Source: Macrophomina tecta
Taxonomy: Eukaryota > Ascomycota > Dothideomycetes > Botryosphaeriales > Botryosphaeriaceae
Length of the DNA: 64,000 bases
Direction: 5' to 3'
Assembly: GCA_024180945.1 (NCBI GenBank)
Contig: JAKSGN010000001.1
Span: 124,001 to 188,000, forward strand
Shown here: positions 56,871 to 64,000 of the stretch, piece by piece
Numbering within the stretch: position 1 is the first letter of the stretch
Layout: the number at the start of each line of letters is the position of its first letter
Program-made: the position numbers and the translations under genes
The notes under the pieces: generated by a model
What the model was told of the DNA's origin: nothing
Databases searched by the model: none
What the model saw: the letters and a program-made list of their open reading frames with translations, nothing else

Positions 56871-59357
56871 ACTCACCGCTCGTGTGCCCTGCTTGGGTTT
56901 GGGCTGGTCATCAGGCGAAAATTGCGAAAATCCACGCGGTAGCGTGGTGCGCCAGCTCTACATCCTGTGGGCGTAAAGGTTATCAGAGCTAAGGTATTTT
57001 CGAAGAAGTAGTACACCATCGTCACATTCAGAGTATGACGGACCATGCGGACGTAATAATAGCGCGCCCGTCCAATTTATGGATTTAAGGTACGTACAAT
57101 CACACTTCGTGGATTCTCTCTCAGCAGGTGCCCGGAATGTGCGACAAATCAGACTCGACGTCTTCTCACGACACCTTTGCGCACACACTGCGCTCCGAGT
57201 TCGCTGACGCAGGTGGAGACTCAGAGCGTAATGAGCTCCGTGCTTGCTATTGGCACCGAATAATAAATCCCAACTTGTCGGATTATAAACGAGGAGATTA
57301 AGCCTACGAGCAGAAGTTCTACTCCTTTCGCATGTTGATGAATCCGACTGCAGCCCACAAACAACTGACTTATTTGGATGCTTTCGTGTTGGACTGAAAA
57401 AAGCACGGCGCCGCACTGTTATTCAGTGCGAATTGATTGAGTTATATTCCAACATTTCGTCTCGAAGCACGGAAAGGACAAAGCCTTCTCATACTCTTTC
57501 GACATAACCCCACTAGACCAAATATCCTCGTTCGTCACTACGATTACTCAGGTCCATCTAGATATTGATTTTGTCTTCCTTAACTCCGGAATCGAGCGTG
57601 ACATGAACTTTTGCCAAGGCCGAAACCCTGGACCTTAAATCCATCAATCTCGAGTTCACCACTAACTACACATCCTTTGTCTACTTCGCCGTCTTCGATC
57701 TAGCTAGCGCGCGATTTGTGATTAGGTATTAGCAAAAAGTGGCGCCATCCTTCCCATAGCCGACTGGCTAGCTAGCGTATGTAACGGCGGGCGTCTGCCT
57801 CTAAGAATCCAAACACTAGAGAGGAAGAAAACCTAACGGGGCTTTTCCTTAAGTAAGTCTAAGAAGAGGGTAAGAACAATTTAAACACGTAATAAGACTA
57901 ATTACTACGGGCAAAGGCCGTATAACTAATAAATACTCTAAATTATTATAAAGTTAACTGCGAAGGTTAAAGTTATCTAGGGAGTATAGCTTATCTACAC
58001 GTAGGAAAGTATACATATTCTAATATACTTATTAACTTAGGGTAGCTTAATTTGCCCCTTCTTACTAAGTGTTACAACGGACCCGACCGTGTTGGGTTTC
58101 AGTCGGCGCGTAAGACCATTCGGCCAACCTCCCGTCGACTCTCAGTCGACAAAAGGTTCAGCAATGATCAGCCTGGTGGCTAATCATGCCCCAACAACTC
58201 TATATACAGGTAGGTCCGTAACACCAAGTATATGGGGGCGACGAATTCCTTTAGCCTAGTTAGGTCGGAGCGCTTATAGAAGGGGTAACGGACTAGATCC
58301 CGCACTAGGCAACCTAATCCACCTTTACCTACTAGCTAAGCTTATCCCCCCTCTTATTTTAAGCTGGCCTATGCCTCTAACGCGTCGAGTCTCCGCGCGA
58401 CTGGCCTATAATTCCTCGAGAGCCTTTCCTTACCGCTAACCCCTGTTATAGTCGTAGTTTGCGCGCTCTACGCCTATTAAGAACGTCCATAAAGTCGCCT
58501 AGACGCCCACTAAATAGAGTCGCTAAGGGCCGTTAAAGCTGGTGTGTATTTCTTTTCCCTAGACCTTGCCCGTATTTCCGTCTTATCGAGCTGACCCGTC
58601 GCTTCCTCTAGGTGGTGTTTACGATAATAAAAATTTACAAGGTTACGGGAGTTTCCAGTACGGAGCTGAGTTAATAGAATTTGAAGTATATGCAAGATTT
58701 ATTATTTTGATCTACCGTACTAGTGCCTAAGCCTTAGCGCAACATATGGTTCACCTATCGGCTCCCTGATCCCGAAGTCCCCCGTTGTGGCTTAAGGGAT
58801 TTACTCCTAATCAAGCCCGCCCTACTTTCCCTATGGCGTCTATTACGGCTTACGCCGTGTCGTACGACTCGTATTACCCTTACTTGTTTACACTTAGCGC
58901 TGCTGCCATTTAGGCGCCTCTCCTAGAGAATACTTCTCGCCAGCCCGTCGCCACCTTCGAATTCGACCCTCGAGAATCGCGCCAAGACCGGTACCGTTTG
59001 AAAGCGCTCGACTCCCTTAGCTAGAATCCAGAATTCTAGCTTCGTAGACGTACGCGCTATTGCGTGATATGAGGAGAAAGAGGTAAACGGATAGATCCCA
59101 ACCTACTACAGCCTCCGCAACCCCACCACACTACCAGAACGAGCCAAAATCGCACCACACGTGAAACAAGAGTAGAGAACACCCTAAGGAATAGTGGATC
59201 AAAATTGCATCGCCACTGGACTTCCCGATAGCGAGTAATTAAACACTCTCCTCCAGTGGAGCCTCTCCCACAGCCAACCACCGAAGAGATTTTGACCCCT
59301 GGTCAAAGCTCAACACACGGGCCTCCTACCAAGCACTCCCTAGACCCTTCCAGCATA
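56871..59357. other. Repeat-derived AT-rich region; 5' flank or 5' UTR of the LINE
   Basis: Between the monooxygenase relic and LINE ORF1. AT content and TA-rich words rise from ~57,400. It includes the solo LTR at 58,070-58,223. No intact gene is seen. The LINE 5' end could not be placed. Confidence 0.55.
58070..58223 (+). repeat. Solo-LTR-like repeat, copy 2 (~154 bp)
   Basis: Begins TGTTACAACGGACC and ends GGTCCGTAACA, giving an imperfect terminal inverted pair bounded by TG..CA as in LTRs. Flanking pentamers are CTAAG (left) and CCAAG (right), a 5-bp target duplication with one transition. No internal retrotransposon sequence adjoins it. Confidence 0.75.
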
Positions 59358-60725
59358 ATGGACCAACCCGACCCTCCCCCACACGGGGACAAGGAGTGGG
59401 GGCCTATCATACTAGGCTCCCCTATTCCCTCCAGATGCCCAACACCGGAGCGAGAATACCAGGAAAACCTCCCAGGACAAACGTCTACCGACCATGAGAT
59501 GATAGATATCCCAACTGCTCAAGACTCCCCCCAAGCCCCACCCCTCCCGGTTACCCCACAACAAGATGCACAGCACCCTATAGGCAACCCACTCAAACGC
59601 CCGGCTATCACGATAGAGTCTACTCCTACTAGAACTACTCGTAGCCCATCTCTCGCTACTATGCCTCCCACGACACTCTTCACAGTGCACACAAAGGAAG
59701 GCCAGAAAAAGAGAGCACGATTTGGTGTCTTTACAACAGTGGACGCTGCCCTTGAAGGAGCACTTGACTGCCTTTTGAAAGCAGCAAACCTCGAAGAAGA
59801 CCTAGAGAAGAACCGGAAAATCCTAGACCTCTTACAGATCTTTAGGGAGTACACAGAGGGAGGTATACTCGATAAGGCAAAGTCAATCCTTGCCACCCAA
59901 GTCCGATCTCTAGAGAACACATCAAGGGCTCTAGCCAACCGGACAAGGGAACTGAACAAGCTACCAGCTGCCCCTCCCACGTCTATACATATTCCACAGC
60001 CTCCCAATCCTATCCTTCCCCTAGCAAATTCCCCCACGAGCAACGACGCTTCTATTGCCGCTACCAATAGCCAGGAGTGGACAACAATCGCCCGGAAGAA
60101 CCCCTCACAGACAACAAAGACAACCATCTCCCCAACCGGAGGAAAGAAGACGAAACCCCCCCGGCAAGCAGTTCTACGCCTAGTCAGCCGCCCTAGCGAG
60201 ATCTCATCCTTCGCCATGAGAAACGCTTTTAACAAGGCATTCTCGATAGCATACTCAAAAAAGCCAACTGTAATCTCTGCTGCCTCAATCTCAGAGAAAG
60301 GGAACCTTGTTCTTACGGTAACTGAAAGCTACTCAGCCGACTTCCTCCTCAAGAATAAGAAAATCATTGACTCGGTTATACCTACGGTCTCTATTATAGA
60401 GAATAAACCATGGTATAAGGTTGCTGTTCATGGAATCCCAACAGCTGACCTCAATACCTTCTCACGAGAAGAATTCTCCTCCTTAGTTAAGGAAGAAATT
60501 AAGACCTTCAACTCTGGTCTTACAGCAATTGTGGAACCGTACTGGCTCACCTCAGAAGCCAAACGACTAACACAACAGGGAGGTTCAATTGTTATTGCCT
60601 TCAGCACAGAGAACGAGGCCCGCAAGGCTATATCCTCAAGGCTATCACTCTTTGGAGTTAGCTGTAAGGCAGAGAAGCTGCATGGACCTAGAACCTCCAA
60701 TACTAGGAAGCAGACATCTTCCTAA
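59358..60725 (+). CDS. LINE ORF1 (gag-like RNA-binding protein), 455 aa
   Basis: The first ATG in the frame is at 59,358; an upstream GTG at 59,256 is not a credible start. The N-terminal third is Pro/Thr/Ser-rich and probably disordered. A charged helical segment (LEEDLEKNRKILDLLQIFRE) could mediate oligomerisation. The C-terminal half resembles the RRM-like region of Tad/I-clade ORF1 proteins (KKPTVISAASISEKGNLVLT, WYKVAVHGIP, GGSIVIAFSTENEARKAI). The CCHC zinc knuckles that usually close such proteins are not seen: the frame ends 20-30 residues after the RRM-like part. The stop codon overlaps the ORF2 start (TAATG). Confidence 0.85.
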   Translation: MDQPDPPPHGDKEWGPIILGSPIPSRCPTPEREYQENLPGQTSTDHEMIDIPTAQDSPQAPPLPVTPQQDAQHPIGNPLKRPAITIESTPTRTTRSPSLATMPPTTLFTVHTKEGQKKRARFGVFTTVDAALEGALDCLLKAANLEEDLEKNRKILDLLQIFREYTEGGILDKAKSILATQVRSLENTSRALANRTRELNKLPAAPPTSIHIPQPPNPILPLANSPTSNDASIAATNSQEWTTIARKNPSQTTKTTISPTGGKKTKPPRQAVLRLVSRPSEISSFAMRNAFNKAFSIAYSKKPTVISAASISEKGNLVLTVTESYSADFLLKNKKIIDSVIPTVSIIENKPWYKVAVHGIPTADLNTFSREEFSSLVKEEIKTFNSGLTAIVEPYWLTSEAKRLTQQGGSIVIAFSTENEARKAISSRLSLFGVSCKAEKLHGPRTSNTRKQTSS

Positions 60726-63700
60726 TGGGATCTATTAGAATACTGCAAGCCAATGTTAATAGGAATTCCTCGGTTACCGAGGCAATCCTGAACTACGCAG
60801 TTGAGATAAAAGTTGACCTGATTCTTATTCAAGAACCTTGGGTTCTCATCTCCCCTAATCCCTCTGAAAACCGCTCTATCAACCATCCATCCTTTGGTCA
60901 AATTCTCCCGGTTACTCCTCCTGGTTTAAGGCCTCGTACGTTAACCTATATCTCACGGTTTCTGAGGGAAACCCAGGTTAACTACAAGGCCGATCTCTTT
61001 GCTAGTCCCGATATACTACTACTTGAGATTATCCAGCAGAACTCTAAATTCCAGCTCCTAAACCTCTACAATCAAGTGGACCAAGAGGAAGCAGGGTCTC
61101 TCTATACTATAGAACGCGTCCTTAGTTACTATAGTATAACCACACCGACTATCATAGCCGGAGATTTCAACACACACCACCCGTGGTGGGATCCACGATC
61201 TAGCCCAGATAGCAGGGCTCCCCAGCTCATCCAATGGATCGAAGATAACAACCTTAGTCTACTCAATAAGATAGGTAGAGGCACCTTCCACCGTAGCCAT
61301 CTTAGTAGAGAAACTACTATCGATCTTACCCTGGCAACTAGAGAATTAGAAGACAGGATAGAAGGGTGGAAAGTCATTCAAGACCTTGGCTCAGACCACT
61401 ACCCAATCTTCTTTTCTATTAGTCCAATGGAGCCTCCTACGAGCTCCCCAGCACAGCCTACCACCCGGTTCAATACTAGGAAGGCCAACTGGTCGGAATT
61501 CTCTAATCTATTCCGGGAGAAGATAGAGCAACTCCTTCCAAGCGTACTCTTAGATATAGAGCAGCTAAGCCCCTCTACCCTCTCTCAGGATATAGCAGGG
61601 GGCAATACGTTATCAGTCCCAGCACTTAATAATCTAGGTAGTAGCTTGACTAAAGCCATTACCTATGCTGCAGAACTTACTATCCCCAAACTCAAACTGG
61701 GGCCTCGCTTTAAATCATGGTGGACAGACGAGCTCTACAACCTACGGCTAGACCTAGGACAAAAAACACGTAATAACAGACGGAACCCCACCGCTACTAG
61801 CATAAAGGCATACCTTGAGTCCCGGAACACCTTTCTACAGGCGGTGAAACAAGCAAAACGCGAACACTGGAACAACTTTCTCTCTAAGGAGACCCCAACG
61901 TCAATCTACAAAGCAATGTCATACACTAAGCCACGGAGGGAGGTAAGGATCCCTGAAATCCGAGCCCCAAATGCGGTACTAGAAGATAGCTTTAAGGGGA
62001 AGTGTTCTGCCCTCCGTACAGGTTTATTCCCAAAACCTCCACAGGCACTACCATTCAACTGGGAGGAATACAATCCCACAAACTGGGACTGGCCCCTCCT
62101 AAAGGAAGCAGAACTTGAACAAGCATGCTCCACTCAAATAAAGGGGAAAACCCCAGGGCCTGATACTATAACGCAAGAGATCATTATCCAGGCGTATAAA
62201 GCAGCCCCACAAGCCTTCTACAAGGTGTTCAGTACTCTATTCAGCTATGGATACCACCCGCTATGCTGGAGAGAAGCAACAGGCGCAATTCTCAGCAAGA
62301 ACAAGCCAGATATACATGCTCCCAAGTCCTACCGGGTCATCAGCTTGCTCAACTGTCTTGGGAAGATATTAGAACGAATCACGGCCAAACGTCTGAGTTA
62401 TCTAGCAGAGACAACACACCTTCTAGATCCCTCTCAAATTGGGGGAAGGCTAAAGAAATCTGCTATTGACGCTGCCTTATTACTAGCTAATAAGGTAGAA
62501 GAGAACCGACGAGTAAAACGTAAAACATCAGTAGTATTCCTTGATGTAAAAGGTGCCTTTGATCACGTTGCTCAAGAACAACTCCTTACTATCATGGCAA
62601 AAATAGGCCTTCCACTCAATCTTCTCGCGTGGATCAGATCTTTCCTAAATAAACGACAACTACGGCTTGCGTTTAATGGAGAGGAGGAAGAGTTCAGCCC
62701 GATTGAGACAGGTATTCCGCAAGGGAGCCCTGTTTCACCAATACTCTTCCTTATCTACCTCCGAGAGCTCTTCCCCTCTCATAAAGTTGTCTACCTCTCC
62801 TACATAGATGATATTGCAGTAATAGCTAGCTCCAGCAGCTTTAAACGCAACGTTAAAATACTACAAGAGGAGATAAGAGAGCTCTACAAACGTGGTAAAG
62901 AAAAGGGCGTTGCCTTTGACCTGGATAAAACAGAGCTACTTCACTTTAGTAGATCTAAAGAAGCAACCTCCTCATCTCTTGTTCTACCGGATGGCCAGGT
63001 GAAGAAGCCCCAGAATCTTGTACGATGGCTAGGTATTTTCTTTGACCCGCTGCTTACTTTTAAAGAACACGTTTCTATAAGAATAAGTCAAGCAAGATCT
63101 ACCTTCCAACGCCTCTCAAGGCTAGCTAATGTTGAACGGGGACTTTCTCCCTATGCAATTAGACAACTCTATAACGCTTGTGTTGTAAGCATAGCCGACT
63201 TTGGCTGCCAACTATACTGGAACAACCAGTGGGCAGTTAAAAGACAACACAACCTCCTCCAAAACCTTGCCCTACGGAAGATCCTAGGAGTGTTCAAGAC
63301 TGCCCCTATTAAACCAATGGAAGTAGAGGCTGCAATACCTCCGCCAGAGCTACGACTAAATGCTACCCTCCGGAAGTACGCATTAAGAATCAGCCAACTC
63401 GGAGAAAACCATCCAGTACGGAAAGAACTCGACAAGATCAATCTAGAATCTAGAGAGAACAGCCCAGCTACACGGCTAGAGAGAATTAAGGATACACTAC
63501 GCTCGATCCCCAGGGATATAGAGAAAGTCGATCCATTTCTCTACCCACCATGGGCCGGGTACACTCCCTACAATACAGAGATCTCCACCTTAAGCAAAGC
63601 AGATGCTGCTACTGAGCACTCAAAAGCGTTGGCAGAGGCCCCGGACAATCTTATAGCTCTCTACTCTGATGCCTCATCACTTCCTCAGGGAATGGGAATA

Positions 63701-64000
63701 GGTGTTGGAGTGGTACTGTTAGATTACAGCCAATCCAGAGACAAAATCCAAGTAAGAGCTACTAAGAATATTGGTCCCAACGCTCTCGTTTATAACGGTG
63801 AACTTGATGGCATAACCACTGCCCTTGAGCTAGCCAACAAACATGGGTACAAGTCAAAAGATATAAGAGTCTTTGCGGATAACCAGGCTGCACTCTTGAG
63901 GCTCAAACACCCTAACAACACGCCTGGCCAACGGTGGCAGCAACGGGCAATTCACGCTGCCAGGCAGCTAAGAGACAGGGACAACAAAGTCACGGTTGAA
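60725..64000 (+). CDS. LINE ORF2 (endonuclease-reverse transcriptase-RNase H), partial, 1,092+ codons
   Basis: The ATG at 60,725 shares its A with the ORF1 stop (TAATG), so translation probably uses termination-reinitiation. I read the frame codon by codon to the reverse transcriptase catalytic motif and saw no stop there or beyond. APE-type endonuclease: ILQANVNRN at the N-terminus, GDFNTHHPWWD near residue 146, SDHYPIFF near 222. Reverse transcriptase: KTPGPDTI, SYRVISLLNCLGKILER, VVFLDVKGAFDHV near 605, GIPQGSPVSPILFLIYL, and the catalytic YIDD at 693-696. RNase H begins near 977 with ALYSDASS (first Asp), then NGELDGITTALELA (Glu) and VFADNQAAL (Asp). The window ends inside or just after RNase H. 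Confidence 0.94.
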   Translation, partial: MGSIRILQANVNRNSSVTEAILNYAVEIKVDLILIQEPWVLISPNPSENRSINHPSFGQILPVTPPGLRPRTLTYISRFLRETQVNYKADLFASPDILLLEIIQQNSKFQLLNLYNQVDQEEAGSLYTIERVLSYYSITTPTIIAGDFNTHHPWWDPRSSPDSRAPQLIQWIEDNNLSLLNKIGRGTFHRSHLSRETTIDLTLATRELEDRIEGWKVIQDLGSDHYPIFFSISPMEPPTSSPAQPTTRFNTRKANWSEFSNLFREKIEQLLPSVLLDIEQLSPSTLSQDIAGGNTLSVPALNNLGSSLTKAITYAAELTIPKLKLGPRFKSWWTDELYNLRLDLGQKTRNNRRNPTATSIKAYLESRNTFLQAVKQAKREHWNNFLSKETPTSIYKAMSYTKPRREVRIPEIRAPNAVLEDSFKGKCSALRTGLFPKPPQALPFNWEEYNPTNWDWPLLKEAELEQACSTQIKGKTPGPDTITQEIIIQAYKAAPQAFYKVFSTLFSYGYHPLCWREATGAILSKNKPDIHAPKSYRVISLLNCLGKILERITAKRLSYLAETTHLLDPSQIGGRLKKSAIDAALLLANKVEENRRVKRKTSVVFLDVKGAFDHVAQEQLLTIMAKIGLPLNLLAWIRSFLNKRQLRLAFNGEEEEFSPIETGIPQGSPVSPILFLIYLRELFPSHKVVYLSYIDDIAVIASSSSFKRNVKILQEEIRELYKRGKEKGVAFDLDKTELLHFSRSKEATSSSLVLPDGQVKKPQNLVRWLGIFFDPLLTFKEHVSIRISQARSTFQRLSRLANVERGLSPYAIRQLYNACVVSIADFGCQLYWNNQWAVKRQHNLLQNLALRKILGVFKTAPIKPMEVEAAIPPPELRLNATLRKYALRISQLGENHPVRKELDKINLESRENSPATRLERIKDTLRSIPRDIEKVDPFLYPPWAGYTPYNTEISTLSKADAATEHSKALAEAPDNLIALYSDASSLPQGMGIGVGVVLLDYSQSRDKIQVRATKNIGPNALVYNGELDGITTALELANKHGYKSKDIRVFADNQAALLRLKHPNNTPGQRWQQRAIHAARQLRDRDNKVTVE

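Larger units (their letters stand above)
59358..64000 (+). mobile_element. Tad-like non-LTR retrotransposon (LINE), running off the window
   Basis: ORF1 and ORF2 in tandem, both free of stop codons, with endonuclease, reverse transcriptase and RNase H in order. The 3' end lies beyond 64,000. The start given is that of ORF1, since the true 5' end is not recognisable. Confidence 0.92.

Noticed and set aside
49246..58223. The two solo-LTR-like copies as the two LTRs of one retrotransposon
   Set aside because: The interval holds a hAT, gene relics and no gag-pol; the copies differ a lot and copy 2 has its own near target duplication.
59256..59357. GTG-started N-terminal extension of LINE ORF1
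   Set aside because: GTG is not a usual nuclear start in fungi; the first ATG in frame is at 59,358 and an in-frame TAG lies at 59,229.

Overview
The window is nuclear DNA of a filamentous ascomycete (Pezizomycotina, probably Sordariomycetes; the genus cannot be fixed from the sequence alone). The evidence is short introns (about 48-140 nt) with GT..AG ends and CTGAC or CTAAC branch points, CCACCATG-type start contexts, wide intergenic gaps, and typical fungal families: secreted peroxidase, CBM18 chitinase, S/T-rich expansin-like protein, GPI-anchored proteins, Tad-type LINE and hAT transposons.

Region 1 (1-43 kb) is mostly intact single genes. In order they are: NAD kinase (-), a CsbD-like stress protein (+), a broken SDR, an Hsp31/DJ-1 protein (+), a second broken SDR, an unrecognised 385-aa coiled-coil protein (-), an old AT-rich stretch with degenerate direct repeats, a dead cytochrome P450, an S15/CocE hydrolase (+), a secreted GMC oxidase (+), a secreted class II heme peroxidase (+), a GH18 chitinase carrying a hevein-like domain (+), an S/T-rich expansin-like protein (+), a zinc alcohol dehydrogenase (+), a 677-aa protein with three copies of an unnamed helical domain (+), a small secreted protein (-), sulfiredoxin (+) and a GPI-anchored secreted protein (+). 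I reconstructed exon structures by hand. Every multi-exon model listed as a CDS keeps frame across all its introns, except one whose 5' end is missing.

Region 2 (43-64 kb) is a transposon-rich, gene-poor compartment. It has two hAT elements with full-length transposase genes. One (50,791-53,650) has 21-bp perfect terminal inverted repeats and a perfect 8-bp target duplication; the other (45,185-47,909) has inverted repeats but no matching duplication. It also has GT90 (CAP10-like) glycosyltransferase relics on both sides of the first hAT, two copies of a ~154-bp solo-LTR-like repeat, a 5'-incomplete gene for a cysteine-containing secreted-type protein, a broken phenol-2-monooxygenase-like gene with a 30-bp tandem duplication, and a Tad-like LINE whose ORF1 and ORF2 overlap in TAATG and whose ORF2 runs open to the window end.

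Functionally, the intact genes lean toward redox handling (NAD kinase, Hsp31, sulfiredoxin, ADH, and an H2O2-producing GMC oxidase just upstream of an H2O2-using peroxidase) and the cell surface (chitinase, expansin-like, GPI-anchored and small secreted proteins). No secondary-metabolite backbone gene, CRISPR array, rRNA or convincing tRNA was seen. The features most worth follow-up are the triple-repeat protein, the unrecognised 385-aa protein, the duplicated intron-exon module in the expansin-like gene, and the hAT insertion that lies within an otherwise open reading frame.
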